A stretch of DNA of 64,000 nt from Halomarinibacterium sp034670265. GTDB lineage: Bacteria; Bacteroidota; Bacteroidia; Flavobacteriales; Flavobacteriaceae. The notes beneath the pieces were generated by a model. The model made no database searches and was not told the DNA's origin. It saw only the letters and a program-made list of their open reading frames with translations. Position numbers and translations under genes: made by a program. The stretch is from the NCBI GenBank assembly GCA_034670265.1, contig JAXMNU010000002.1, positions 434,001-498,000 of the forward strand, written 5' to 3'. Positions 1 through 8,019 of this stretch are shown here, one piece after another. Position 1 is the first letter of the stretch. Each line of letters begins with the position of its first letter.

Positions 1-500
1 TGTTAAATTTCCTGTGCCTTCAGTAAAACTGCTAAACATTCCAGTATGCAACCCAGAACCTGTTCCAGAAAAGGTATTATGAGCTCCCCAATGCGAACCA
101 TTTCCAGAATTACTAATAATATTTTCTACGCCATATTGAATACCCGTTCCTATTCCAGTAAGTCTATTGGAAACTCCATAGTGACTTCCCCCTCCAGGGC
201 TATCATTTGAAGAATACACTCCGTATTGTGTACCAGTACCTGCAACACTACTTTGTATAGCAGAATAAATACCTGCTAAAAGTCCATTACCTCCTGCAAT
301 GTAATTATTAAAAGCCCCTAATTGATTCCCATTACCCACACTACCTGAAAACTCTGTCCAAGCCCCTGTAAGATTACCTGTACCATTAGAAAAACGGCTT
401 ATCATTCCAGTATGATAGCCAGAGCCCGATCCTGAGAAAGTATTATCTGTACCCCAATGATTTCCATTTCCCGTATTTGATATTATATTTTCGGTTCCAA
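1..500 (-). repeat. 366-bp long-period internal duplication in the 15-residue-repeat gene
   Basis: Positions 1-134 and 367-500 are clearly homologous at an offset of 366 bp (122 codons). Both encode a block containing ENIISN.GNG.HWG, NTFSG.GSG.HTGM and GTGNLT. The second level of repetition above the 15-residue unit suggests growth by block duplication. The distal copy is truncated by the window. Confidence 0.7.
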
Positions 501-1668
501 ATTGCGCTCCATCACCAGTACCACCTAAGGTACTATACACACCCCAATGTTCTTCATTACCCGTATTAGAGATGATATGTCTACTTCCTACAATAGGAGT
601 ATCCCCTGCGCCAGATAAATCACTACGGACACCATAATGTACCGTTGTTCCATCTCCTGATAAAATATTATATACCCCTGCGTGTGTTCCATTTCCATCA
701 CCTGATAACGAATTGTAAACGCCAAAACGATCACCAGCACCATCTCCACTTAAAACATTTAATCCACCAAAGTGATCTCCGTCACCAGTATTATTATTAT
801 TAGTATAAGTACCTCTTTGAGTACCTGTGGCATTACCTCCAATAGAGGCTACAAAGCCTCTAGTTTCACCACTACCATCACCCGTCATGGAAGCATAATA
901 TCCTGAATGTGTACCAGAACCATTACCTGTCAAGGAACTATAGCTACCATAATGTGTACCGTTTCCCGAATTGGAAATATAGTTTCCAGAACCATATTGA
1001 GCACCACTTCCGTTTCCTTGCAATTGAGAAAAAACTCCATAATGAATCCCTGTTCCTCCTCCATTTAATAAAGTATGGACACCTCTGTGCTCTCCATTTC
1101 CAGCCCCTAAAACCCTTCCAAAAAGCCCAACCATGGAGGCATCTGCACTATTGGTAACTTCAGAAAGCAATCCGTATGTAGTTACGTTATTGGATCCATT
1201 CATTAAAATAGAAGCCCCCCTACCTCCTTGATCTTCTTCCAAATCAAATGGCCAATCTGCTGTATTCTTTCCAATAGCTACATTTCCCATGGTATACATG
1301 TCGTCAGTTATAGCATTTGGAGCGGTGGTCGTTCCTTCCTCGTACCAATCGATGTCATCTGTTGCAGTTAGCGAAGTCGTCAAACGCTCCCAAGTGGTGC
1401 CATTAAAATAATAATATCCTACACCGCTTCCACCAGTAGTCCCTGCATTGGTATTATAAATTAACAATCCCGTAGCGGCGGTATTGATGCCATCAAGCAT
1501 GGTGTCCGTAACATCGTTTAACGAAATTTGAGGAACAAGAATTCCCTTATCTGTTGATGAGACTTCAAGTAAAGAAGAAGGATCTGGTGTGGTGGTACCA
1601 ATTCCTACTTGAGCGTTCAAAAAATGAACTGAAAATAAAATTGTGGTAATTAAAATAACCCTTTTCAT
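1..1668 (-). CDS. Surface fibre-like protein with 15-residue repeats, C-terminus cut by window edge
   Basis: The minus frame stays open from an ATG at 1666-1668 to position 1 (556 codons), so the C-terminus is missing. A signal peptide (MKRVILITTILFSVHFLNA) is followed by QVGIGTTTPDPSS and a conserved module of about 110 residues (GILVPQISL, TGLLIYNTNA, GVGYYYFNGTTWERLTT) shared with the genes at 1788-2960 and 25712-27397. From about residue 190 the protein is built of some 24 Gly/Asn/Ser-rich units of 15 residues, typified by GVYNSLSGDGNGTHA, as in elongated beta-solenoids. I infer an exported, surface-exposed fibre or adhesin-like protein. The missing end could carry an S74 chaperone or C1q-like domain as in its paralogues. 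Function unknown. Confidence 0.8.
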   Translation of the reverse strand, partial: MKRVILITTILFSVHFLNAQVGIGTTTPDPSSLLEVSSTDKGILVPQISLNDVTDTMLDGINTAATGLLIYNTNAGTTGGSGVGYYYFNGTTWERLTTSLTATDDIDWYEEGTTTAPNAITDDMYTMGNVAIGKNTADWPFDLEEDQGGRGASILMNGSNNVTTYGLLSEVTNSADASMVGLFGRVLGAGNGEHRGVHTLLNGGGTGIHYGVFSQLQGNGSGAQYGSGNYISNSGNGTHYGSYSSLTGNGSGTHSGYYASMTGDGSGETRGFVASIGGNATGTQRGTYTNNNNTGDGDHFGGLNVLSGDGAGDRFGVYNSLSGDGNGTHAGVYNILSGDGTTVHYGVRSDLSGAGDTPIVGSRHIISNTGNEEHWGVYSTLGGTGDGAQFGTENIISNTGNGNHWGTDNTFSGSGSGYHTGMISRFSNGTGNLTGAWTEFSGSVGNGNQLGAFNNYIAGGNGLLAGIYSAIQSSVAGTGTQYGVYSSNDSPGGGSHYGVSNRLTGIGTGIQYGVENIISNSGNGSHWGAHNTFSGTGSGLHTGMFSSFTEGTGNLT

Positions 1669-1746
1669 ATCTTAATCTTTTTGAAAAGTAAGAGTATAGT
1701 AAAATGTGGGGAAGTAAATGTAAGGTATTGACTTTAAATAAACTAT

Positions 1747-1766
1747 AGGTAAATACCCCTTTTTTT
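1747..1766 (-). promoter_or_regulatory. GGGGTATTTACC motif upstream of fibre gene
   Basis: Read on the minus strand this is a T/A-flanked GGGGTATTTACC lying about 80-98 nt upstream of the ATG at 1668. A full palindromic version lies at nearly the same distance upstream of the gene ending at 1788 (see 3034-3058), and a related one lies upstream of the gene starting at 52222. It is a candidate binding site for an unknown regulator. Confidence 0.4.
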
Positions 1767-1787
1767 CTCAAAAAATAAAAAGAAAAT

Positions 1788-2960
1788 TTACAACTTTCTA
1801 ACAAGGATATTTGCATTGCTAAAACTTAAAACTGGTGTTGGTGATGCAGCACCAAAAACAGGATAAATTCTAAAAGTAACATCATCCCCAACTGTTAAAT
1901 AAAAGTCATTTGTAAATGAAAAATTTTGGGTATAGCTTGTAGTCATATACGCTCCATCTTGAACCCAAAGTTGGCCAACAAAAAATCCATTTACATAAAC
2001 TCTAAAACCCAAGACCATTTGTGTGGTACCAGCACCACTAAAATTGATTGGTAGATTAGCTGTTATACTGTAAACCCCTGTTAAAGGTATTGTATAGGTT
2101 CCAGTAACCGTATTATAGGTGCCACCACCTACATTATGATAAATTGAGTTATAAATTAATGTATGTTCTGTAGCATTTGTAAGAGAAACATTTGAATTAC
2201 TCCCCACTTTTAATGCGGGAGTTGCGAAAGTTGTCCAATTTACATTGCCGCTTCCATCGGTTTGCAAAACTTGGTTAGCAGTTCCTCTTGAAGTTGGTAG
2301 GTTGTAATGGGTATTAGCGGTGGAGTTTCCAATTGAAACTACTCCACTACTTCCTATGTTTAATCGTTGCACCCCATTAGTTGCTACTGCAATTTCATCG
2401 GTTGCGGGGCTATATAAACCAGAATCTTGTTGTCCAAATCGAATACTTGTATCTGTAACACTACCATCATCAAATTCCACTTCATTTAATTTACTATCTG
2501 AAGCTGGATCTAACATATATGAGCTGTTGTCCCAATCAATTATTCGGTTACTTATATATAAATCGTTATTTGTTCCGTTCGTATCACCTATGTAAACATT
2601 ACCACTTTGTCGTTCTATATCCGCTCCATTATCCACCCAATCACCATCATCTATTGATGTAGCCGATGTAGTCAACCGTTCCCAAGAGGTGCCATTAAAA
2701 TAATAATACCCTACCCCACTTCCTCCTGTTGTAGTAGCATTGGTATTGTAAATTAATAATCCTGTGGCGGCTATATTGGTGCCGTCGAGCATGGTGTTGG
2801 TTACATCTCCTAAGGAAACCTGCGGAATTAAAACCCCTTTATCTGTGCTTGAAACTTCTAATATTGAAGAAAGGTCTGGATTTGTAGTTCCTATACCTAC
2901 TTGAGAAAATGTGAGTTGCGTGGCAAAAAATAATCCTGCAAACAATAGTAACTTTTTCAT
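1788..2960 (-). CDS. Exported fibre-like protein with C1q/TNF-like C-terminal domain
   Basis: 390 residues. Signal peptide MKKLLLFAGLFFATQLTFS, then QVGIGTTNPD and the same N-terminal module as the preceding gene (KGVLIPQVSL, TGLLIYNTNA, YYYFNGTSWERLTTS). A middle part (about 100-240) follows, and the C-terminal 140 residues contain TVTGTYTIPLTGVYSI, typical of the first strands of a C1q/TNF-type jelly-roll, with further beta strands to the end. The ATG at 2958-2960 gives a clean signal peptide. It lies downstream of nothing on its strand and is divergent from nhaC. I infer a trimeric, surface-exposed fibre with a C1q-like head. Ligand unknown. Confidence 0.8.
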   Translation of the reverse strand: MKKLLLFAGLFFATQLTFSQVGIGTTNPDLSSILEVSSTDKGVLIPQVSLGDVTNTMLDGTNIAATGLLIYNTNATTTGGSGVGYYYFNGTSWERLTTSATSIDDGDWVDNGADIERQSGNVYIGDTNGTNNDLYISNRIIDWDNSSYMLDPASDSKLNEVEFDDGSVTDTSIRFGQQDSGLYSPATDEIAVATNGVQRLNIGSSGVVSIGNSTANTHYNLPTSRGTANQVLQTDGSGNVNWTTFATPALKVGSNSNVSLTNATEHTLIYNSIYHNVGGGTYNTVTGTYTIPLTGVYSITANLPINFSGAGTTQMVLGFRVYVNGFFVGQLWVQDGAYMTTSYTQNFSFTNDFYLTVGDDVTFRIYPVFGAASPTPVLSFSNANILVRKL

Positions 2961-3033
2961 AGTTTTCTATTTTAAAGCAGGATAAGTGACCTAATAATTT
3001 GGGATTTAAATATACAAGAAAATTAAAAAAAAT

Positions 3034-3058
3034 AAAAAGGGGTAAATACCCCTTTTTT
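3034..3058 (-). promoter_or_regulatory. Palindromic operator-like AAGGGGTA-TACCCCTT
   Basis: A near-perfect inverted repeat (AAAAAGGGGTA / TACCCCTTTTT, 2-nt centre) sits in the divergent region between the C1q-like fibre gene (start 2960) and nhaC (start 3125), 74-98 nt upstream of the fibre ATG. The matching motif at 1747-1766 has the same spacing to its gene, so an operator or activator site fits better than a terminator: no gene ends here. Confidence 0.45.
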
Positions 3059-3124
3059 CCAAATAACTGAAATTTGCACAGCATTTCACAAAATCGTAAC
3101 ATTACATGATTATAAAAAACCACC

Positions 3125-4594
3125 ATGAAAGAAGATAAAAACCTTTCCGAATTTGAAATTGAAAATCAAAAAATTGTTGAAAATGTAGAGCTTAATATTT
3201 GGGAGGCTTTGGTTCCTGTGGTTTTACTAATGGCAATGTTAGCCTACAACATCTTTTTTGCAGATGGTGTGGCTTTAGGAGATTATTCAAACCAATATAT
3301 ATTATTAATTGGTGGTGGGATTGCTGCTGTAGTTGGTATATATAATAAAGTTTCCTTTGGACGAATGTTCGTTGAAGTTTGGGAAAATCTTAAAAGCGTT
3401 TTTATACCCATAATGATATTATTGCTAGTTGGAGCATTAGCCGGAACTTGGTTAGTAAGTGGGGTTATCCCAGCCATGGTCTATTACGGACTACAAGTAT
3501 TAAGTCCGGAAATATTTTTACCAGCATCTGTTATAATTGCTGCTATAATCTCTATAGCCACAGGAAGTTCTTGGACAACATCGGCTACCGTAGGAATTGC
3601 GTTGGTAGGTATTGGAACCGCCTTAGGAATCAACCCTGGGATGATTGCTGGGGCTGTTATTTCGGGAGCTTATTTTGGTGATAAAATGTCGCCTTTAAGT
3701 GACACTACCAACCTTGCGCCTGCTATGGCAGGAACCGATTTATTTACCCATATTCGATATATGGCATTTACAACCGTCCCAACCATTATAATAACAATTA
3801 TTGTTTTTGCCATCATTAGTGCCACTGTCGATGTTACTGGCGATGCGGATATTTCAAATTTACTAATTACAATAGATACAACTTTTAATACGACACCTTG
3901 GTTATTTGTTGTTCCCGCCATTGTAATTGCTTTAATTCTTTTAAAAACAAAGCCATTAGTTGCACTCACAGCAGGAGTAATTTCTGCTGCAGTATTTGCT
4001 TTTATATTTCAAGGAGATGTTTTAGCCGAAATAGCAGACTCAAACATGTCTTCAATTATTAATGCCATTTTTATCGATACTGCTATTGTTACTGAAAATG
4101 AAAAGCTAAACGATTTATTCTCAGCAGGGGGAATGATAGGAATGCTTTGGACCATACTACTTATTATTTGTGCGATGGTCTTTGGTGGAGTCATGGACGC
4201 TATTGGTGCCCTTGCTAGAATCACTAGAGAATTACTAAAATTAGCAACAACCATTTTTGGTCTGTTCGCAAGTACGGTAGTAAGTTGTTTAGGATTAAAT
4301 GCCATAGCTTCAGATCAATATTTGGCGATTGTAATTCCAGGAAAAATGTTTAAAAAAGCCTATGAAGATAGAGGGTTAGCCCCAGAAAATCTTTCACGAA
4401 CATTAGAAGATAGTGGTACGGTAACTTCCGTTTTAATTCCTTGGAACACCTGTGGTGCTTATCAAAGTGGTGTATTGGGTGTAGGCGTGGCAGAATATTT
4501 TTTCTATGCCATATTTAATTGGTTAAGTCCTTTTATGACCTTACTATTTGCAGCATTTAGAATAAAAATTAGACAATTAACAAATTCAAAATAA
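3125..4594 (+). CDS. nhaC: NhaC-family Na+/H+ antiporter
   Basis: 489 residues with about 11-12 hydrophobic helices in the inner membrane. The segment GAVISGAYFGDKMSPLSDTT followed by NLAPAMAGTDLFTHIRYM is the family signature of NhaC antiporters; SSWTTSATVGIALVGIG and the second-half SCLGLNAIASDQYLAIV and TCGAYQSGVLGV also match. It exchanges Na+ (in some members malate/lactate) for protons and fits a marine or salt-exposed lifestyle. The start at 3125 follows a 164-bp divergent region. tpx begins 4 nt after its stop, so the two are probably co-transcribed. Confidence 0.92.
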   Translation: MKEDKNLSEFEIENQKIVENVELNIWEALVPVVLLMAMLAYNIFFADGVALGDYSNQYILLIGGGIAAVVGIYNKVSFGRMFVEVWENLKSVFIPIMILLLVGALAGTWLVSGVIPAMVYYGLQVLSPEIFLPASVIIAAIISIATGSSWTTSATVGIALVGIGTALGINPGMIAGAVISGAYFGDKMSPLSDTTNLAPAMAGTDLFTHIRYMAFTTVPTIIITIIVFAIISATVDVTGDADISNLLITIDTTFNTTPWLFVVPAIVIALILLKTKPLVALTAGVISAAVFAFIFQGDVLAEIADSNMSSIINAIFIDTAIVTENEKLNDLFSAGGMIGMLWTILLIICAMVFGGVMDAIGALARITRELLKLATTIFGLFASTVVSCLGLNAIASDQYLAIVIPGKMFKKAYEDRGLAPENLSRTLEDSGTVTSVLIPWNTCGAYQSGVLGVGVAEYFFYAIFNWLSPFMTLLFAAFRIKIRQLTNSK

Positions 4595-4598
4595 AAAA

Positions 4599-5099
4599 AT
4601 GGCTAAAATTACATTAGGGGGCAATCCCGCAGAAACTATTGGAGCACTACCGAATGTAGGTTCTAAAGCTCCAAATTTTTCATTAACTGCAACAGATATG
4701 TCCAGTAAATCGCTGGACGATTATCAAGGACATAAGAAATTATTAAACATTTTCCCAAGTGTGGATACAGGTGTTTGTGCCACATCGGCCAGAAAATTTA
4801 ACGAAGCAGCTTCAAAATTAGACAACACTAAAGTTTTATGTATTTCGAGAGATTTACCCTTTGCACAAAATAGATTTTGCGGTGCCGAGGGTCTTGAAAA
4901 TGTAGAAATGCTAAGTGACTACAAAACAGGGCAATTTGGAAAAGAGTATGGGCTTGAAGTCACTAAAAGTGCTTTTCAAGGATTGCATTCAAGAGTTGTT
5001 ATAGTTTTGAATGAAAATAATAAAGTTATCTACACAGAGCAAGTACCAGAAATAGGTCAAGAACCTAATTATGAAGCTGCGCTTAATGCCTTAAAATAA
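4599..5099 (+). CDS. tpx: Thiol peroxidase (atypical 2-Cys peroxiredoxin)
   Basis: 166 residues, the full length for Tpx. The peroxidatic motif PSVDTGVC places Cys60 with Thr57 and Pro53; the resolving Cys94 lies in NRFCGAEG. It reduces H2O2 and alkyl hydroperoxides in the cytoplasm using thioredoxin. It begins 4 nt after nhaC and its stop codon overlaps the ATG of dgkA (TAATG), so translation of the pair is probably coupled. Confidence 0.96.
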   Translation: MAKITLGGNPAETIGALPNVGSKAPNFSLTATDMSSKSLDDYQGHKKLLNIFPSVDTGVCATSARKFNEAASKLDNTKVLCISRDLPFAQNRFCGAEGLENVEMLSDYKTGQFGKEYGLEVTKSAFQGLHSRVVIVLNENNKVIYTEQVPEIGQEPNYEAALNALK

Positions 5100-5458
5100 T
5101 GTGGAATACGTTTCTTGGAAAACGCATACTAGGATTTAAATACGCCTTTAAAGGTGCTTGGATGTTGCTTAAATATGAGGCAAGCATTCAGGTACAAACG
5201 TTTGTTGCTATGCTAATGACCTTTGCTGGTTTTTATTATGAAATTTCTTCAACCGAATGGATTTTTCAAACCCTCGCAATTGGATTGGTGTTAAGTATTG
5301 AAGGTTTAAATACTGCTGCCGAAGAAATTGCCAATTTTGTTCACCCCGACTTTCATAACAAAATAGGATACATAAAAGATGTGGCTGCAGGGGCTGTTTT
5401 TTTTGCTGCAGTTGCCGCTATTGTAGTGGGTTGTATTATCTATATTCCTAAAATATAA
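5099..5458 (+). CDS. dgkA: Diacylglycerol/undecaprenol kinase family protein
   Basis: 119 residues with three transmembrane helices, the usual size and shape of DgkA. The active-site region has SIEGLNTAAEEIANFV with the conserved Glu, Asn-Thr-Ala and second Glu, followed by KDVAAGAVFFAAVAA, matching the KD-xAAxAV motif. It phosphorylates diacylglycerol or undecaprenol in the inner membrane; which substrate cannot be told from sequence alone. The ATG overlaps the tpx stop by one base. Confidence 0.9.
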   Translation: MWNTFLGKRILGFKYAFKGAWMLLKYEASIQVQTFVAMLMTFAGFYYEISSTEWIFQTLAIGLVLSIEGLNTAAEEIANFVHPDFHNKIGYIKDVAAGAVFFAAVAAIVVGCIIYIPKI

Positions 5459-5546
5459 ATAGATTTTACAGCTATCAATTTGATTTTAAGAGCATTCGAG
5501 TAAATATTTGGTTATCTTTATACTCTAACTAACCAAATTATTTATT

Positions 5547-6944
5547 ATGAAATTCACACTAGTTCTACTGTGTGCGTTTTGTTTTGTTTTTAATTCAAAT
5601 GCACAAGAAACCGAAACCCCATCTCCTATTATCTTTATTTATGATGCCAGCGGCTCTATGTGGGGCCAAATGCAAGGAAAAACTAAAATGGAAATTGCCT
5701 CCAGTGTTTTAACCTCTTCCGTCGATAATCTTCCTGAAAATCAAAAAATTGGCTTGGTAGCTTATGGACACCGAAAAAAAGGCGATTGTAAAGATGTCGA
5801 ATTTTTAGTAGATGTTGATAACGGAACTAAGACTCAAGTCAATTCAGCATTAAAAGGAATTATACCTCTTGGAATGACTCCGCTTGCCTATTCGGCTACT
5901 CAGGTAATTGACAAATTACGTTCATCAAAAGAAAAAGCTACTATCATTTTAGTGACAGATGGTATTGAATCCTGTGATGGAAACATTTGCGATGTCGTTA
6001 AAGCAGCAAAAAAAGAAGGAATAGATTTTAGATTACATATTATTGGCTTCGGACTCAAGGCGGGAGAAACTGAACAGCTTAAATGTGCGGCCAATGCTGG
6101 CGACGGAAAATATTACGATGCAGCAGATGCTGGTGGATTAGGTGATGTTTTAAATGAAGCCACTTTAGAAACTATAGACAAACCAAAAGGAAATGTATCG
6201 GTTTATGCTGTTAAAAACGGCGTAGCAATTGACGCTTGGGTAAAAGCCTACGATGTCATTGGTAAGCGCGATCCTATTAGTGTTCGTACCTATCAAGATA
6301 CAGCATACTTCTATTTACCGCCAAGTAAATACAATTTTGAAGTCGCTCCGCTCGAAGGGAGTGATGTAAAAATGGTTACGGTAGAAGGAATACAAAGTTT
6401 TGAAGATAAAATCGTTCACCAGACTATTAGTTTTGATGGTGGAAAAATAGGAATCACCACAACAAACAATGAAGAAGATTGGGATTGTATTGTAAAAGTT
6501 ATAGATAAAGACGGAAAAAATGCAGCGTATGTGCGTACATATAATAGCCCAAAAGAAGTAGAAGTAAACCCAGGAACCTATAAAATTTCAATTCAAGCAC
6601 TTGGAGATATGAAGGGTCTAGAAACATATACAGAAATCGATACTGTGATTGTAAGTGCTGGAAACACATCTACAATTTCTCACAATTTTACAACTGGCAC
6701 TGCCTTTATCGATGCCAAAGGAAATGGAGGTTCTATTGATAGCGTCGTTACCATAGATGAAATTACTTCGGGTAAAAATGTAGCAGGTGGTAGAACTTAC
6801 AGTCGCGGAAAAGAATTTTTATTGAACCCTGGAACGTACAAAGTAAAAGTTGCGCCATTAGGTGACTTTAAAGATAGAAAAGCACAAACCATTACCATTG
6901 AAGTCAAAAAAGGAGACGCTGTGACAAAAACTCTAAATTTCTAA
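5547..6944 (+). CDS. Exported von Willebrand factor A domain protein with three PEGA-like repeats
   Basis: 465 residues. Signal peptide MKFTLVLLCAFCFVFNSNA. A vWA domain (about 25-225) carries a complete metal-ion site: DASGSMWG (DxSxS), later Thr in GMTPLAYS, and Asp in LVTDGIESCDG. About 230-465 holds three beta-sandwich repeats of roughly 80 residues ending in motifs such as VNPGTYKISIQALGD and LNPGTYKVKVAPLGDFK, resembling PEGA-type domains. I infer a periplasmic or cell-surface ligand-binding protein. The next gene starts 2 nt after its stop. Together they sit between dgkA and ftsK and look like an insertion into a conserved gene run. Confidence 0.85.
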   Translation: MKFTLVLLCAFCFVFNSNAQETETPSPIIFIYDASGSMWGQMQGKTKMEIASSVLTSSVDNLPENQKIGLVAYGHRKKGDCKDVEFLVDVDNGTKTQVNSALKGIIPLGMTPLAYSATQVIDKLRSSKEKATIILVTDGIESCDGNICDVVKAAKKEGIDFRLHIIGFGLKAGETEQLKCAANAGDGKYYDAADAGGLGDVLNEATLETIDKPKGNVSVYAVKNGVAIDAWVKAYDVIGKRDPISVRTYQDTAYFYLPPSKYNFEVAPLEGSDVKMVTVEGIQSFEDKIVHQTISFDGGKIGITTTNNEEDWDCIVKVIDKDGKNAAYVRTYNSPKEVEVNPGTYKISIQALGDMKGLETYTEIDTVIVSAGNTSTISHNFTTGTAFIDAKGNGGSIDSVVTIDEITSGKNVAGGRTYSRGKEFLLNPGTYKVKVAPLGDFKDRKAQTITIEVKKGDAVTKTLNF

Positions 6945-6946
6945 CT

Positions 6947-7525
6947 ATGAAAAAGATTTTTAAACCAGCTAGTTTATTATTTAGTTTTTTATGTGTATTG
7001 GTATTTTTTATTGTTGGCGTGTATTACGCAGGATTTATTGAAGCTGGAAAAAATCAAGGATTAGCTGGAGGAGCTATTGTATTGGGTTGGGGGGTTCTTT
7101 TTGCAGCAATAGCGCTCGTTCTTTCGTTTTTTGCTACTTACAAAATAGCTCATAAAAAAATTGTAATTGGTAATTGGATTTTATTTGTATTGTTACTAAT
7201 AGGCTATGGGATTACACACTATCGCTATAATCAACGTCAAAAACTAAAGGAAGAAAAAGACAAACCCTTTAAGGAAAAACCAACAACGCCCACTAAAACA
7301 GCAGAGCCTACAGCCATGTTGATACCAAGGGAAATAGATGGAGAAGTGGCAATTCCTTCAGAAATGGAAGCGCAATCTATGGGAATGGGCTTTTTCTCAC
7401 CCAATTATTACGAAAACCCAACACTGTATTTTTATGGTAATTTAAATCTTGAAAAATCCTTGATGGATCATACACCTTATGACAGTATTACTTTTAAAAA
7501 AATAAATACAATTCATACGAAATAG
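6947..7525 (+). CDS. Membrane protein, N-terminal part of a frameshifted gene
   Basis: 192 residues. Three predicted transmembrane helices (about 8-30, 40-65, 75-92) are followed by a charged and Thr/Pro-rich linker (KPTTPTKTAEPTA) and the start of an extracytoplasmic domain. The frame ends at a TAG (7523-7525) shortly after a run of seven A residues (7496-7502). The following frame (to 7935) continues a coherent protein without its own good start, so the two appear to be one gene of about 329 codons interrupted by a 1-nt loss. It may be a mutation, a sequencing error, or programmed slippage. Family not recognised. Confidence 0.6.
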   Translation: MKKIFKPASLLFSFLCVLVFFIVGVYYAGFIEAGKNQGLAGGAIVLGWGVLFAAIALVLSFFATYKIAHKKIVIGNWILFVLLLIGYGITHYRYNQRQKLKEEKDKPFKEKPTTPTKTAEPTAMLIPREIDGEVAIPSEMEAQSMGMGFFSPNYYENPTLYFYGNLNLEKSLMDHTPYDSITFKKINTIHTK

Positions 7526-7542
7526 CTACAGCACCCCCTTGG

Positions 7543-7935
7543 TTGGTACCCGACCATTTTAAATTGGATTACGATATGCTGTATTTTAAAATTGAAAGTA
7601 TTTCCGAAGAGTTTGTAGAGGTAGTAGTAAATGCCACAAATAATCAAACCTCTTTTGTAAGCAAACGTACAGGAAATGTGGTGTTTTGGCCAGATTTTTT
7701 GCTAAGTGTACATTCTATCGAATTTTCTCAAGAATCCCAAGAAAAAGTAAGAGTACGTCCCTTTGCGGTATCGGGAACAGTTAATACACCATACCAATTT
7801 ATGAAACCCATAAAAATTAAAGGAGAATGGGCCGAGGTGCTTTTGTTAAATAACGGTTTCCAAAAAGTAGGAAAAGGATGGGTGCAATGGAAAAGAGAAA
7901 ATAAACTTCTTATTCTGTACAATTTACTTAGCTAA
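7543..7935 (+). pseudogene. C-terminal part of the frameshifted membrane protein
   Basis: The nominal start at 7543 is a TTG, but the same frame is open back to about 7498 and reads NKYNSYEIATAPPWLVPDH, continuing naturally from ITFKK of the upstream frame if one A is added to the A7 run at 7496-7502. The downstream part (FKLDYDMLYFKIES, FVEVVVNATNNQTSFV, KGWVQWKRENKLLILYN) looks like a folded beta-rich domain ending at 7935. An upstream in-frame TAA at 7495-7497 excludes independent extension. Best treated as the second half of the 6947 gene. Confidence 0.6.
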
Positions 7936-7989
7936 AAATGTTTCGTGGGTTTTAGAAAATTTTATATAGCATAGAACGTTTTGTTATTG

Positions 7990-7997
7990 TATTTTTG
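7990..7997 (+). promoter_or_regulatory. Candidate -7 promoter element for ftsK
   Basis: TATTTTTG matches the Bacteroidota -7 consensus TAnnTTTG and lies 22 nt before the ftsK ATG (8020). No clear -33 TTG is visible at the usual distance. Confidence 0.4.
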
Positions 7998-8019
7998 CCT
8001 AAAGTCAACCCAACCGTAA

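Noticed and set aside
3034..3058. Palindrome read as a terminator
   Set aside because: No gene ends beside it; it lies between divergent starts, and the motif recurs upstream of other genes.
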